This document shows, piece after piece, positions 37,791 through 47,821 of a DNA stretch of 64,000 bases (positions within the stretch are counted from its first letter, which is position 1; each line of letters opens with the position of its first letter). Under the pieces are notes generated by a model. It did no database searches and was not told the origin of the DNA. It was given only the letters and a program-made list of their open reading frames with translations. Both the position numbers and the translations under genes were made by a program. Source of the stretch: Synechococcus sp. CS-1329 (GTDB taxonomy: Bacteria; Cyanobacteriota; Cyanobacteriia; PCC-6307; Cyanobiaceae); assembly GCF_025128055.1 (NCBI RefSeq), contig NZ_JAHLYS010000033.1, positions 124,001 to 188,000 on the forward strand, read 5' to 3'.

Positions 37791-38609
37791 TTACGGGACC
37801 TGAGCCTGGCCGGCAGCGCCCACCAGGCCCTGCTGCGGTGAGCTGGCGCTGGCTTCGGAACGCACCGGCAGCCGTCCGGCCCGGTAAGCGCTGCGGCCCG
37901 CCTCGGTGGCCATGGCCATGGCACGGGCCATGGCTGCAGGATCGCCGGCCAGGGCGATGGCGCTGTTGATCAGCAGGGCATCGGCGCCCATCTCCATGGC
38001 CTGGGCCGCTTCGCTGGGAACGCCGATGCCGGCGTCCACCACCACGGGAATGCGGGCACTCTCGATGATCAGGGCGATGTTGGCCGCATTGCGGATCCCC
38101 TGGCCGGAGCCGATCGGAGAGCCCAGAGGCATCACCGTGGCGCAGCCGGCCTCCTCCAGCCGCCGGGCCAGCATCGGATCGGCATTGATGTAGGGGAGCA
38201 CCACGAAGCCTTCCCGCACCAGGATTTCGGCGGCCTCGAGGGTGCCGATCGGATCCGGCAGCAGGTGGCGGCTGTCCGGGATCACCTCCAGCTTCACGAA
38301 GTTGTTGTCCTCCTGGCCGGCCAGCCGGGCCAACTCCCGTCCCAGCCGTGCCACCCGCACCGCCTCCTCGGCGCTGGCGCATCCGGCGGTGTTGGGCAGC
38401 ATCCAGTGGCGGCTCCAGTCGATGGCCTCGATCAGGCCCCCATGGCCAGCGGCCAGCGACTGCACCCGCCGCACCGCCACGGTGACGATCTCGCAGGAGC
38501 TGGCCTCCAGGCTGGCTTTCATCGCCTCCAGGCTCGGGTATTTGCCGGTGCCGGTCATCAGTCGGCTGCGGAAGGATCGTCCCGCGATCACCAGGGTGTC
38601 GCTGTTCAT
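37791..38609 (-). CDS. thiG: Thiazole synthase ThiG
   Basis: Forms the thiazole phosphate moiety of thiamin from deoxyxylulose phosphate, dehydroglycine/iminoglycine and ThiS-thiocarboxylate. The 272-residue TIM-barrel protein starts [24 protein letters not shown], has [17 protein letters not shown] (Schiff-base Lys), [20 protein letters not shown] and [13 protein letters not shown], and [34 protein letters not shown] 38609 is chosen; upstream frame residues are not conserved. thiL is elsewhere in the window, so thiamin genes are scattered. Confidence 0.96.
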   Translation of the reverse strand: MNSDTLVIAGRSFRSRLMTGTGKYPSLEAMKASLEASSCEIVTVAVRRVQSLAAGHGGLIEAIDWSRHWMLPNTAGCASAEEAVRVARLGRELARLAGQEDNNFVKLEVIPDSRHLLPDPIGTLEAAEILVREGFVVLPYINADPMLARRLEEAGCATVMPLGSPIGSGQGIRNAANIALIIESARIPVVVDAGIGVPSEAAQAMEMGADALLINSAIALAGDPAAMARAMAMATEAGRSAYRAGRLPVRSEASASSPQQGLVGAAGQAQVP

Positions 38610-38734
38610 TGGGATGTCGTCAAAGCCCCTGCCAGGTCGCGAAACTACCGCGAACAGCGGACTCGGCGGCCGCTGCCGCGCTCCAGGTGGCCCCTTCGCC
38701 CTTAGCCTGAACCTTCGTGCCCTGAACCGTTCCG

Positions 38735-39295
38735 ATGCCGCTGCTTCTGCCGCTGCTGCTGGCTGCAGCCGACCCTCAGCTGGCCATGAACCCCCTGCCG
38801 GTGGGCAGCGTTGTGCCCTTCGGAGCACCACCCTCAGCCGCGGCGCAGGTCTTTGAGACCGAGCTGGGGCCGGTGGAAACCTTCGACCCCATGGGACGCG
38901 CTGTCGATCTGGCCCGCGACCTGCCCAGGGTCTGGTCCGGCGTCTACCGCTCCTTCAGTGGCGGGGTTCCCCTGCCGGTGCAGCTGGTCCTGATGGAGGC
39001 CACCCCCATGGGCCAGATGGTCGATCTGCGCGGTGAGATGCAGGTGGGAGACACCACCGTGGCGGTCCAGGGCAACCTCAACGCCAAATCTGACCAGCTG
39101 GATCTGCTGATGCTCTGCGACTGCGAGGTCGGTGGCATGGAGTCCGGTGGTGAGATCAGCGGTGTGCAGGGGCTGGAGCTGGCGGGTTGGGTCGCGCCAC
39201 GGCTGACCAATCCCGGCGGCCGCTTCGATCTGCGCCCTGTGGTCCCACCAGCCGGCAGCCCGTCCGGCGGTGCTCCGGTGCGCGGTCTGTGGTGA
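38735..39295 (+). CDS. Predicted secreted cyanobacterial protein of unknown function
   Basis: A 186-residue protein with a short hydrophobic start ([17 protein letters not shown]), probably a weak signal peptide. The body has [68 protein letters not shown], suggestive of a beta-sheet domain, and ends in a Pro/Gly tail. ATG 38735. It is divergent from thiG across 125 nt. I do not recognise a named family; similar proteins appear to be confined to cyanobacteria. Confidence 0.65.
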   Translation: MPLLLPLLLAAADPQLAMNPLPVGSVVPFGAPPSAAAQVFETELGPVETFDPMGRAVDLARDLPRVWSGVYRSFSGGVPLPVQLVLMEATPMGQMVDLRGEMQVGDTTVAVQGNLNAKSDQLDLLMLCDCEVGGMESGGEISGVQGLELAGWVAPRLTNPGGRFDLRPVVPPAGSPSGGAPVRGLW

Positions 39296-39327
39296 GCGCC
39301 AGCCTCAGGTGAGTGTGAGTTCCAGCC

Positions 39328-39990
39328 TCAGGCCGCTTTCTTCGGCCCCGAGGCGTCTTTGTCGCTTTTGCCGGAGCCGGTGGCGCCAGATCCGGATTTT
39401 CTGCCAGTGCTGGATCGCAGGCTTGCAGGACCCATCCCCTGGGCGGGCCCAGCCGGCTCAATGATTTCGGCAGGGAAACGGCGATCCAGCAGCTTCAGGC
39501 GCTTGCTGGTGGTCTTGTTGCCGGGATCAAGGATCAGAGCCTGGTTGTAGGCCTGCCGAGCCTCCTCTGTCAGCGACTGGCGCTCCAGGGCATAGCCCAG
39601 GTTGTTCAGGGCCACCGGATAGTCGGCTTTGGCCTGTAGGGCCGATTTGTAGTGACGGGTGGCTGCGGCATGGTTGCCCTGGGCCGCCAGAGCGAAACCG
39701 AGCGCATTCTGGATCAGCGCGCGGGCTTCCCCCGGTTCACCGTCCGAGCGCTTCAACGCCAGCTTGAGCGTGTCAACCGCCTGGTCGTAGAGGCGTTTGC
39801 GCAGCTGAACCGAGGCCAGTTCGTAGAGCGTGGCGGAATCCTTGGGATCGTCCTTGATCTGCACCTCCAGCTTGGCCAGGCGGACTTCATCCGCCCGCAC
39901 CCGCCAGACCTGCAGGCCGACCACCACGGCGGCACCCCCCAGCAGAACGATCAGGCCGATCAGATAGGCCTGTGGAAGGAGAAGGTCCAT
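39328..39990 (-). CDS. ycf37: Ycf37-like TPR protein (photosystem I assembly)
   Basis: A 220-residue membrane-anchored TPR protein. The N-terminus MDLLLPQAYLIGLIVLLGGAAVVVGLQVWRVR is one helix, followed by a variable linker and three TPR units with YELASVQLRKRLYDQAVDTLKLALK, NALGFALAAQGNHAAATRHYKSALQ and NNLGYALERQSLTEEARQAYNQALILDP. This is the Ycf37 architecture of cyanobacteria and plastids, implicated in photosystem I assembly or stability. The C-terminal 50 residues are Ser/Gly/Lys-rich and disordered. It is 53 nt downstream of rplT. Confidence 0.85.
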   Translation of the reverse strand: MDLLLPQAYLIGLIVLLGGAAVVVGLQVWRVRADEVRLAKLEVQIKDDPKDSATLYELASVQLRKRLYDQAVDTLKLALKRSDGEPGEARALIQNALGFALAAQGNHAAATRHYKSALQAKADYPVALNNLGYALERQSLTEEARQAYNQALILDPGNKTTSKRLKLLDRRFPAEIIEPAGPAQGMGPASLRSSTGRKSGSGATGSGKSDKDASGPKKAA

Positions 39991-40043
39991 CGGGCCTGCG
40001 GGGGTTGGCTGAGTGCGCGGAGTTGGTTAGGGAAGCCTGAAGT

Positions 40044-40391
40044 TCAGGCGTTGGCGGCGCCCACCACGGCGCTGAAGCTGCCGGGATCGGCCAGGGCGAG
40101 CTGGGCGAGCATCTTGCGGTTCAGCTGCACATCGGAGCGCTTGAGACCACCGATCAGGCGGCTGTAGCTCAGGCCGTTGAGGCGAGCGGCGGCGTTGATG
40201 CGGGCAATCCAGAGACGACGGAAGTCGCGCTTGCGCCGGCGACGGTCGCGGTAGGCATTGCAGAGGGCCTTCATCACCCGCTGGTTCGCGGTGCGGAACA
40301 GGCTGCCGTTGCCGCCCTGGAAGCCTCGGGCGAGGCGCAGGACCTTGTTACGGCGTTTGCGGGCGACATTGCCCCTCTTGACGCGGGCCAT
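40044..40391 (-). CDS. rplT: 50S ribosomal protein L20
   Basis: The 115-residue basic protein has the family N-terminus [26 protein letters not shown] and the conserved [29 protein letters not shown] and [27 protein letters not shown]20 binds 23S rRNA early in 50S assembly. It follows rpmI after 56 nt on the minus strand. infC, often the first gene of this operon in other bacteria, is not adjacent here. Confidence 0.98.
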   Translation of the reverse strand: MARVKRGNVARKRRNKVLRLARGFQGGNGSLFRTANQRVMKALCNAYRDRRRRKRDFRRLWIARINAAARLNGLSYSRLIGGLKRSDVQLNRKMLAQLALADPGSFSAVVGAANA

Positions 40392-40447
40392 GAAAATCTC
40401 TCAGTGGAACGGTGGGAATCAGGAGCTGCCGGCTTTCACCAGGCGTC

Positions 40448-40648
40448 TCAGCCTGCGTAGGGGAGCATGCGGCTCACGTTGTCGGCATCGCGCTCATCGA
40501 CGACCGCCATGGTGCCGAGATAACGCTTGCGCTTGGGGCTCTTGTGATCGAGCAGGTGGTTGTGAAAGGCACGCCGACGCATGAACTTGCCACTGCCGGT
40601 GACCTTGAACCGCTTGGCAGCTGCTCGGCGGGTCTTGAGCTTCGGCAT
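40448..40648 (-). CDS. rpmI: 50S ribosomal protein L35
   Basis: A 66-residue basic protein, [20 protein letters not shown] then KRRKAFHNHLL-type sequence ([22 protein letters not shown]) and ending [10 protein letters not shown], the standard L35 pattern. ATG 40648 is preferred over an open upstream frame. First gene of rpmI-rplT, divergent from the SpoIID-like gene; the 94-nt gap holds an AT-rich stretch (CAAACAACCAAAGTAC, 40665-40680) that could carry its promoter. Confidence 0.98.
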   Translation of the reverse strand: MPKLKTRRAAAKRFKVTGSGKFMRRRAFHNHLLDHKSPKRKRYLGTMAVVDERDADNVSRMLPYAG

Positions 40649-40742
40649 GTCTGGCGCCCCATTCACAAACAACCAAAGTACGACGTGGTTGTCCCATCCG
40701 CCAACTCCCCCAGGATTCCCCGCTCGGCCGTACGGTTTTTCC

Positions 40743-42302
40743 ATGCGATTTCCCGCTCCTCCCTCGCCGCTCTGCCTGCCCCGTCTGGCGCCCCTCGCCA
40801 TGGGCCTGGGCAGTTCTCTGCTGCTGGCCCCGGGCTGCCAGGCCATGCCCGCAGCGGCCATGTACTGGCCCACCTCCCCCCGTCCCGCCATCGAGCGCAG
40901 CCAGCCAGTGCTCTGGGTCGCCCTGGGCGCCAGGCTCGGGCCGGCGCCCGGAGTGGCGGCTGCCAAGGCTCCCCCGCTGCGGCTCAAGGCCGCCGCCGGC
41001 AGCCTTGAACTCGAGGACGCCAGTGGCCGCAAGCTCCAGGGCCCCAGCCTGAGCCTGCGCTGGCGCCAGCGGCCCCTGCCGGAGCCCCTGCTGCTGGAGC
41101 GCACGGTGATGGGCCCTTTCCCCAGTTTTGAAACGGCGGATCAGGCCGCCTCCGCCTGGCGCTCGCTCGGCGTGGAGCCCGTGATCGCCCATCCGGCCGA
41201 GTGGGAAGTGTGGGCGCCCGCCCGCACGGCTCCCCCCGAGGGATTTCAGGCCAGGGCCTGGGCGCGGGAGGAAACAACCCGCCTGGAGCTGGAGGCCACG
41301 GCGGCTGACGGCAGCGTGGTGGCCCTGCAGGGTCCCCTGCGCCTGAGGGCCCCCCAGGGCCTGAGCTGGGGCAAGGGCGTGTTCCAGGGACCTTTCCGCC
41401 TGCAGGCCAATGCCTACGGCGGCTGGAGCCTGATCGAGCAGGTGCCGCTGGAGCGCTACCTGCTGGGAGTGGTCCCCCACGAGATCGGCGCCGGCTCGCC
41501 AGCGGCCGCCCTGGCGGCCCAGGCGATCCTGGCCCGCACCTGGGCGCTGCGCAACAGCCATCGCTACGACGTCGATGGCTATCACCTCTGCTCGGACACC
41601 CAGTGCCAGGTGTATGCGGATCCGCGCCAGGCCGGTGCTGCCGTGCGCCGTGCAGTGGAAGCCACCCGCGGCCAGGTGCTGAGCTGGCAGGGCCAGCCCA
41701 TTCACGCGGTGTACCACGCCAGCAATGGCGGCATTTCGGCCGGATTCGAGGAGGTCTGGAGCGGCCCTCCCTCGCCCTACCTCCAGGCTCGTCCCGACGG
41801 GCCGCCGGCCTTTGCCCAGCGCTTTGCCCTGCCCCTGCCCGCGGCCTCTCTGCCGGAGCTGCTGCGCCAGGGAGGCAGCGCCTACGGAGCTGACCATCCC
41901 CTGTTTCGCTGGAATCGCCAGCTGGATGTCACCCGCATTCGCCAGTCGCTGGAGAAGGGACCCGGCGGCGTTGGCGAACCCCGGGAGATCAAGGTGCTCG
42001 AGCGCGGCCCCAGCGGGCGGGTGCTGGCCCTCTCGGTGGTGGGCAGCAGCGGCCAGCAGGTGCTGCGCCGTGACGCCATTCGCCGCACCTTCCGGCAACT
42101 GCCGAGCACCCTCTTTGTGGTCCAGGCCGATGGACCCGGCCGCTGGAGTTTCAGCGGTGGTGGTTTCGGCCATGGCGCCGGCCTTTCGCAGCAGGGGGCC
42201 ATCGATCTGGGCGGCCGCGGCTGGACCCAGAACAGGATCCTGGAGCGCTATTACCCGGGCACCGAACTGGTGACTGTCGAAGCCCTCAGTGGGGGCCTTT
42301 AG
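40743..42302 (+). CDS. SpoIID/LytB-domain protein (amidase enhancer-like)
   Basis: A 519-residue exported protein. The N-terminus (basic [16 protein letters not shown], then a hydrophobic run [14 protein letters not shown] with a possible lipobox-like Cys) looks like a signal sequence. After a Pro-rich region comes the SpoIID domain (about 230-500), with [44 protein letters not shown] and the closing [36 protein letters not shown]. SpoIID-type proteins are lytic transglycosylases or amidase enhancers on peptidoglycan; the cyanobacterial members are less studied. ATG 40743 is used because the longer frame overlaps rpmI. Confidence 0.88.
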   Translation: MRFPAPPSPLCLPRLAPLAMGLGSSLLLAPGCQAMPAAAMYWPTSPRPAIERSQPVLWVALGARLGPAPGVAAAKAPPLRLKAAAGSLELEDASGRKLQGPSLSLRWRQRPLPEPLLLERTVMGPFPSFETADQAASAWRSLGVEPVIAHPAEWEVWAPARTAPPEGFQARAWAREETTRLELEATAADGSVVALQGPLRLRAPQGLSWGKGVFQGPFRLQANAYGGWSLIEQVPLERYLLGVVPHEIGAGSPAAALAAQAILARTWALRNSHRYDVDGYHLCSDTQCQVYADPRQAGAAVRRAVEATRGQVLSWQGQPIHAVYHASNGGISAGFEEVWSGPPSPYLQARPDGPPAFAQRFALPLPAASLPELLRQGGSAYGADHPLFRWNRQLDVTRIRQSLEKGPGGVGEPREIKVLERGPSGRVLALSVVGSSGQQVLRRDAIRRTFRQLPSTLFVVQADGPGRWSFSGGGFGHGAGLSQQGAIDLGGRGWTQNRILERYYPGTELVTVEALSGGL

Positions 42303-42357
42303 AGTTCACTCCGACGCGGACCAGCCACGCCGGCGCGCTTGCCATGACGGAGTTGCC

Positions 42358-43785
42358 ATGACAGCCACCGGTTTCAGCCCCAGAGGTCGCCGCGGCAAAG
42401 CCGCCCTGTTCGTTGTGCTCTGCGGCTGGGCCGGTGCTGCACCCCACTGGCTGGAGCCGCCCCGCAACCTTCTGCCCGCCGCCAGCCTCACGCTGCTGCT
42501 GGGTGCCTACGTGTTCCGCACCGTGCTGGGGCAGCTCTGGCGCCGTAACCGGGCGCAGGGCTCAGCCGATGGATCAGCCCCTGGGGCCAGCGGCGCTGAT
42601 GGCCTCTGGCCGGGGCCCTGGCCAGCGGTGGATGTGGTGGTGGCGGCCCGCGATGAACAGGCCGTGGTCGGTCGGCTGGTGGAGCGGGTCAGCCGCCTGC
42701 GCTACCGCCAGGGGGCGCTGCGCCTCTGGGTGGTGGACGACGGCAGCGAGGACCGCACGCCCGAGCTGCTCCAGGCCCTCGAAGCCAGCACACCGATGCT
42801 GCGGGTGCTGCGCCGCCCCCGCCATGCCGGCGGTGGCAAATCAGGCGCTCTCAACGCGGTGTTGGAGCAGCTGGAAGGACGCTGGATGCTGGTGCTCGAT
42901 GCCGATGCGGGCCTGCAGGAGGATCTGCTCGAGCGCTTGATTCCCCGGGCGGAGCAGGACGGCTGGTCGGCGATGCAATTGCGCAAGGCGGTGGTGAATG
43001 GGGGTTGCAACCTGCTCACCCGTGCCCAGGCGATGGAAATGGCCCTCGATGCGGTGGTCCAGGAGGGCCGGCTGGCGAGCGGTGGGGTGGCGGAATTGCG
43101 GGGCAACGGTCAGTTGCTGCGCCGGGATGCGATCACCCGGGTGGGTGGGTTCAATGAGGACACCGTCACCGACGACCTCGACCTCAGTTTTCGTCTGTTG
43201 CTGGCCGGTGAGCCCGTGGGCGTGCTCTGGGATCCCCCGGTGGAGGAGGAGGCGGTGCTCACCCTCCCGGCCCTCTGGCGCCAGCGTCAGCGCTGGGCGG
43301 AAGGCGGCCTGCAGCGCTTCTTTGACTACTGGCCGGGGCTGCTCTCGGATCGCCTGAATCCGGCCCAGAAGCTCGACCTCAGCAGCTTCTTCCTGCTGCA
43401 GTACGTGCTGCCGATGGTCTCGGTTGTCGACCTGCTCACTGCCCTGGTCACCCGCACGGCCCCCACGGTCTGGCCCCTCTCGATCGTGGCCCTCGGCCTC
43501 TCCGGTGCAGCCACGGTGGCGGGCTGCCGCCGACCCAGCGCAGGCCCCCCGCTGCCGGCGATGACCCCCCTGGCGGGCGCTCTGGGGATCACCTACCTCA
43601 TGCATTGGTTCGTGGTCATCCCCTGGGTCACTCTGCGCATGGCCCTTCTGCCCAAGCGGCTGGTCTGGGCCAAGACGCAGCACCTGGGAGGCGAGACCGC
43701 CATGGAGGGCAACGCCGACGATCTCAGCGGCAGCATCGATCCCCTGGCTGATCCGCTCCCGGATCCCTCCAGCCAACCCTCCTGA
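42358..43785 (+). CDS. Family 2 glycosyltransferase, MgdA-like (monoglucosyldiacylglycerol synthase type)
   Basis: A 475-residue membrane glycosyltransferase. The N-terminal part has two hydrophobic helices (about 13-50), the GT-A domain carries AARDEQ, VVDDGSEDRT, VLDADAGLQ (DxD), EDTVTDDLDLSFRLL and QRQRW (Q/RxxRW), and C-terminal helices follow near residues 345-450. The ELRGNGQLLRR and TVTDDLDL context matches cyanobacterial MgdA, which makes glucosyldiacylglycerol, the first galactolipid precursor. That specificity is inference. ATG 42358 has GGAG 7-10 nt upstream. Confidence 0.85.
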   Translation: MTATGFSPRGRRGKAALFVVLCGWAGAAPHWLEPPRNLLPAASLTLLLGAYVFRTVLGQLWRRNRAQGSADGSAPGASGADGLWPGPWPAVDVVVAARDEQAVVGRLVERVSRLRYRQGALRLWVVDDGSEDRTPELLQALEASTPMLRVLRRPRHAGGGKSGALNAVLEQLEGRWMLVLDADAGLQEDLLERLIPRAEQDGWSAMQLRKAVVNGGCNLLTRAQAMEMALDAVVQEGRLASGGVAELRGNGQLLRRDAITRVGGFNEDTVTDDLDLSFRLLLAGEPVGVLWDPPVEEEAVLTLPALWRQRQRWAEGGLQRFFDYWPGLLSDRLNPAQKLDLSSFFLLQYVLPMVSVVDLLTALVTRTAPTVWPLSIVALGLSGAATVAGCRRPSAGPPLPAMTPLAGALGITYLMHWFVVIPWVTLRMALLPKRLVWAKTQHLGGETAMEGNADDLSGSIDPLADPLPDPSSQPS

Positions 43786-43795
43786 GCTGGCCGGT

Positions 43796-45592
43796 TCACT
43801 CCTCCAGGCTCACCACCTCGCCGTTGAAGAAGTCGGCCAGGCGGCGGGCCTGAACATCGAGCGGCTGGCGCTCAGGCCGATCAGGGGCTGGGTCCCCTGC
43901 AGCTGGCGCGGCCGTGGGCTGAGGAGCCAGCGCCACTGGAGTGGGTGAAGGAGAAGGAGGGCGAACCACAGGCGCTGCCATCGATGGCCCCACAGCCGGT
44001 GGTGCTCCGCTGGACCTCGCCACCACGGGCCTGGCTGTCCCGGCTGGAGGGACCACGGGGTTGCTGGGCTGGTCGGAGGCCTCCAGCAACACCTGGCGGG
44101 GGCTGCCCAGGGCCTGGTCCAGCGCCGTTTCCAGCAGAGGCAGGCGGCTCTGCACCATGGCGATCCACTTGCTGCTCACCCGCACCACCGCCCGCTGATC
44201 ATCGAGGCGCAGCAGGGAGGCCTGCTGGGAGAGCAGCATGCGGGTGGAGGGCAACTCCAGGCTGGAGAGGATCTGCTGCCAGAGCTCGCCGAGATCCTGA
44301 GGCTCCTGTCCGGGTGCCGGGCTGGCTGAGCTGCCGACTGGGACTGGGATCGGGACTGGGACCGGGGCAGGCGCTGGGACCGTGGCTTCGACGGCCCTTG
44401 GCGCTTCTGCCGGCTGGGGGACTGCCGGGGCCGGCGCGCGCGGTCGTGCCGCCGCCGTCGCCGAAACAGTCGCCGCCGTGGCTGCCGCCGCCGGCTCCGC
44501 CAGCAGTCCCAGCAGCAGCACCTCCAGCCACAGCCTGGGTTGGGCGCTCTGGCGCAGCTGCTGTTCACTGCCCTTGAGCTGGGCCTGCCAGTTCAGCAGC
44601 CGCGCTTTGCCGATGCGGCGGGCCTGCTCGGGCAACAGCGGTTGCAGCTGGACGCTGACCGCGGTCAGTTCCAGCCGGTCCGGGGCCACACCGGCCAGCA
44701 CCAGATCCCGCAGCAGGCTGGCGAGCCCTTGCAGTACGGCTCCGGGCTCGCGGCCTCGCTCCAGCAGGCGCCGGCAGGTCTCGAGAAGGCCCAGGGGATC
44801 GCCCTCCCCCATGGCGGCCACCAGTTCGAGCAGCTCCTGCTCCGGTACAGCGCCCAGCAGCTCCCACACCGCCGCGGCCTCGATCGGCGCGCTCAGCAGG
44901 CTGAGCTGATCCAGCAGGCTCTCGGCATCGCGCAGCCCCCCCTGGGCCCGCAGGGCCACCACGTGCAGGGCTTCGGGGGTGATGCCGATCTCCTCTTCGC
45001 TGGCGATGAAGCGCAGATGACCCTCCAGAGCCTCCAGGGGAATGCGGCGGAAGTCGAAGCGCTGGCAGCGGGAGAGGATCGTGGGCAGCACCCGCTGGGG
45101 ATCGGTGGTGGCCAGCACGAACACCACCCGTGGCGGTGGTTCCTCCAGGGTCTTGAGCAGGGCGTTGAAGGCGGCGGTCGAGAGCATGTGGCACTCATCG
45201 ATCACGTAGACCTTCCAGCGGGCCTGAACCGGCGCGAAGCGGGAGCGCTCGATCAGTTCGCGGATGTTGTCGACGCCGGTGTTGGAGGCGGCATCGATTT
45301 CGATCACATCGAGGGCGTTGCCGGCGGTGATCGAGCGGCAGAGCTCACAGCTGCCGCAGGGCTCGGGGGTGGGCCCCGTGGCCGAGAGGCAATTGAGCGA
45401 ACGGGCCAGGATCCGGGCGCTGGAGGTCTTGCCCGTGCCCCGGGGACCGCTGAAGAGGTAGGCCGGCGCGATCCGGTTCTGGCGCAGGGCACTGCTGAGG
45501 GTGGAGGCGACGGCCTCCTGGCCCACCAGCTGGTCGAAGCGCTGGGGTCTGTACTTCTGGGGCAGGGGCAGGTAGGCCCGGGTCTGGGTCAT
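43796..45592 (-). CDS. dnaX: DNA polymerase III subunits gamma/tau
   Basis: The clamp-loader ATPase. Of 598 residues, the AAA+ core has LPQKYRPQRFDQLVGQEAV, Walker A GPRGTGKTSSARILARSL (about 49), the zinc site with CGSCELC, VIDECHMLS (Walker B), TTDPQRVLPTILSRC (sensor 1). Domain III is followed by a Pro/Ala/Val-rich linker (about 390-430, repeats of PVPIPVPV type) and a C-terminal tau region. No intein (unlike some cyanobacterial dnaX) and no slippery A-rich frameshift site were seen. It is last in the minus-strand tig-clpP-clpX-LRAT-dnaX run. Confidence 0.95.
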   Translation of the reverse strand: MTQTRAYLPLPQKYRPQRFDQLVGQEAVASTLSSALRQNRIAPAYLFSGPRGTGKTSSARILARSLNCLSATGPTPEPCGSCELCRSITAGNALDVIEIDAASNTGVDNIRELIERSRFAPVQARWKVYVIDECHMLSTAAFNALLKTLEEPPPRVVFVLATTDPQRVLPTILSRCQRFDFRRIPLEALEGHLRFIASEEEIGITPEALHVVALRAQGGLRDAESLLDQLSLLSAPIEAAAVWELLGAVPEQELLELVAAMGEGDPLGLLETCRRLLERGREPGAVLQGLASLLRDLVLAGVAPDRLELTAVSVQLQPLLPEQARRIGKARLLNWQAQLKGSEQQLRQSAQPRLWLEVLLLGLLAEPAAAATAATVSATAAARPRAPAPAVPQPAEAPRAVEATVPAPAPVPVPIPVPVGSSASPAPGQEPQDLGELWQQILSSLELPSTRMLLSQQASLLRLDDQRAVVRVSSKWIAMVQSRLPLLETALDQALGSPRQVLLEASDQPSNPVVPPAGTARPVVARSSGAPPAVGPSMAAPVVRPPSPSPTPVALAPQPTAAPAAGDPAPDRPERQPLDVQARRLADFFNGEVVSLEE

Positions 45593-45626
45593 GGAGGCTG
45601 CTCCCCGGACGGCCTGGCCCCTGAGG

Positions 45627-46307
45627 CTACTCAGCGGGTTTGGGCGCCAGCAGCCGCTCCAGGCGTGCCTCCATCTCCTCCACCTCCTCGAGCTGGTCGG
45701 CCAGGTTCTGGGCCGCCAGGCGCAGCTGACTGAATGGCTCCGAAGGGCCGTCCTGGCCCTCCCCCCAGCGAGCTTCCGCCCGGGCCAGCTCTGCTTCCAG
45801 CTTCTGCTGCAGCTTCAGGCGCAGGCCATCGAGCTGCTCCAGGCTCTGCAGGGCCAGGGTCCGGCCCTTCTCCAGCTGCTCCCCATCCAGGTTGAGGCCC
45901 TGCCGAAGCAGCAGGCGCACGCCGGTGATCAGGGCCGCCGGCACCAGCTGGCCGAGCATCAGGGCCCCGAGGCTGCCGGTGTGCAGCCAGCCCTCCACCT
46001 GGGCGCTGCGGTGCCGGCCCGTCTTGCACCAGATGGCGAAGTGTTCGCAGTTGTTGAAGATCAGGTTGTAGCGCTGCTCCCCCAGCCGGCCCATGGCTCG
46101 GCGCAGGGTCATGCCCGGCGCCGAGATCTCGGCGGGGTCGTAGGCCACCACCGTCAGGGGCTCACCGCGGCTGAACTCCAGCAGCGGCGAACGCAGAATC
46201 GCCCGACCCTCCAGGTAATGGGCCACGCTGCCGTCGCCCAGGTCGATGCCGTGGTGGTTGAACAGCCCATGCTGCCTGGGCACCTGGAGATGGTCGGCGG
46301 CTGCCAT
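45627..46307 (-). CDS. LRAT-domain (NlpC/P60-superfamily) protein
   Basis: A 226-residue protein with an N-terminal LRAT/NlpC-P60-type cysteine fold: HHGIDLGDGSVAHYLEG supplies two His (His19, His30) and NLIFNNCEHFAIWCKTG the nucleophile Cys87, the signature NCEHF of LRAT-like acyltransferases. A hydrophobic segment near residues 110-130 (ALMLGQLVPAALITGVRLLL) and a long coiled coil (about 140-215) follow. In bacteria the substrate of such proteins is mostly unknown; acyl transfer or thiol hydrolysis on lipid is inferred. It lies between clpX and dnaX on the minus strand. Confidence 0.85.
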   Translation of the reverse strand: MAAADHLQVPRQHGLFNHHGIDLGDGSVAHYLEGRAILRSPLLEFSRGEPLTVVAYDPAEISAPGMTLRRAMGRLGEQRYNLIFNNCEHFAIWCKTGRHRSAQVEGWLHTGSLGALMLGQLVPAALITGVRLLLRQGLNLDGEQLEKGRTLALQSLEQLDGLRLKLQQKLEAELARAEARWGEGQDGPSEPFSQLRLAAQNLADQLEEVEEMEARLERLLAPKPAE

Positions 46308-46390
46308 GGGCCGTGATTGCGGAACAGGACCGTTTCAGCCTGCCGCCGGGCCTGTGGGCAGAGCAAGGACGGTCGAGGGGGGATTGCCGC

Positions 46391-47731
46391 TCAGGCCGAT
46401 TCCTGCTGCGTGACCACGCTGGGATAGGGCAGCACCTTGGCTTTGCTGCGCTGCTCCACCAGCTCACGGGTGATCGTGTAGGTGCTGACCTCACTGTTGG
46501 AGGGGAGCTCGTACATCAGATCCAGCATCAGCTCCTCGACGATGCCGCGCAGGGCCCGGGCACCGGTGCGGCGGCGGTGGGCTTCGTGGGCAATGGCTTC
46601 GATGGCGCCGGGTTCGAACTCCAGGCGCACGCTGTCCATGCTCATCAGCGTCTGGAACTGCTTGACAAGGGCGTCGCGGGGTTCGGTGAGGATCGACTCC
46701 AGCGAGCGCACATCCAGGGGCTCGAGCACGGCGCTCACGGGCAGCCGGCCGGTGAACTCTGGAATCAGGCCGTAGCGCACCAGATCGTCGGGTTCCAGGT
46801 GACGCAGCACCTGGCTGGCCTTGATTTCGCGATGGCCCCGGCCGCGGCCGTCGGCAGGCAGGAAGCCGATCGAATTACGGCCCAGGCGCCGCTGCACCAC
46901 ATCTTCGAGGCCCACAAAGGCGCCGCCGCAGATGAACAGGATCTGGCTGGTGTCGATCTGGATGCAGTCCTGGTAGGGATGCTTGCGGCCCCCCTGGGGC
47001 GGCACGTTGGCCACGGTGCCCTCCAGCATCTTCAGCAGGGCCTGCTGCACCCCTTCCCCCGACACATCACGGGTGATCGAAGGGTTCTCGCTCTTGCGGG
47101 CGATCTTGTCGATCTCATCGATGTAGATGATGCCGCGCTGGGCCTGCTCCACATCGAGATCGGCCTTCTGCAGCAGGCGCAGCAGGATGTTCTCCACGTC
47201 TTCCCCCACATAGCCCGCCTCGGTGAGGGTGGTGGCGTCGGCCACGGCGAAGGGCACGTCGAGCAGTTCGGCCAGCGTCTGGGCCAGCAGGGTCTTGCCG
47301 CAGCCGGTGGGGCCGATCAGCAGGATGTTCGACTTGTGCAGGCGGGTGGCACTGCGGTCGGTTTCGCCCTTGCCGTCGCCCTGCCAGGCCAGGCGCTTGT
47401 AGTGGTTGTAGACGGCCACGGAGAGCACCTTCTTGGCCTCGTCCTGGCCCACCACCTGTTGATCCAGGAAGGACTTGATCTCCTGGGGCCTGGGGATGTT
47501 CGCCAGGGTGGGGGCAGGCTTGCTGCTCTTCTTGACGGCTGGCTTACGCCCGTGGTCGTTGTGGGGCCTGGCGCTGCCATGGCTCTCCACCAGTTCTTCA
47601 TCGAGGATCTCGTTGCAGAGATCGATGCACTCGTCGCAGATGTAGACCCCTGGGCCAGCGATCAGCTTGCGCACCTGCTCCTGAGATTTGCCGCAGAACG
47701 AGCACTTGAGGTGGGCGTCGAACTTGGGCAT
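46391..47731 (-). CDS. clpX: ATP-dependent Clp protease ATP-binding subunit ClpX
   Basis: AAA+ unfoldase that feeds ClpP. The 446-residue protein has the N-terminal zinc-binding domain with CSFCG and CDECIDLC, Walker [16 protein letters not shown] (about 128), Walker [12 protein letters not shown], the pore loop [11 protein letters not shown], and the Box VII-like C-domain with ALLKMLEGT. 90 nt separate it from clpP upstream. tig-clpP-clpX order is classic. Confidence 0.97.
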   Translation of the reverse strand: MPKFDAHLKCSFCGKSQEQVRKLIAGPGVYICDECIDLCNEILDEELVESHGSARPHNDHGRKPAVKKSSKPAPTLANIPRPQEIKSFLDQQVVGQDEAKKVLSVAVYNHYKRLAWQGDGKGETDRSATRLHKSNILLIGPTGCGKTLLAQTLAELLDVPFAVADATTLTEAGYVGEDVENILLRLLQKADLDVEQAQRGIIYIDEIDKIARKSENPSITRDVSGEGVQQALLKMLEGTVANVPPQGGRKHPYQDCIQIDTSQILFICGGAFVGLEDVVQRRLGRNSIGFLPADGRGRGHREIKASQVLRHLEPDDLVRYGLIPEFTGRLPVSAVLEPLDVRSLESILTEPRDALVKQFQTLMSMDSVRLEFEPGAIEAIAHEAHRRRTGARALRGIVEELMLDLMYELPSNSEVSTYTITRELVEQRSKAKVLPYPSVVTQQESA

Positions 47732-47821
47732 CGGGCTGGGGCGTCCTGGTCAGGGGGTTGGGGCTTGGATCGGCCGTCCAGGATTGGCCGGTACCCGGAG
47801 TGTCTCAGCAGAACCTAGGGA

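Noticed and set aside
43796-45592. An intein or programmed frameshift in dnaX
   Set aside because: The AAA+ core is continuous with no inserted splicing domain, and no A-rich slippery heptamer was seen.
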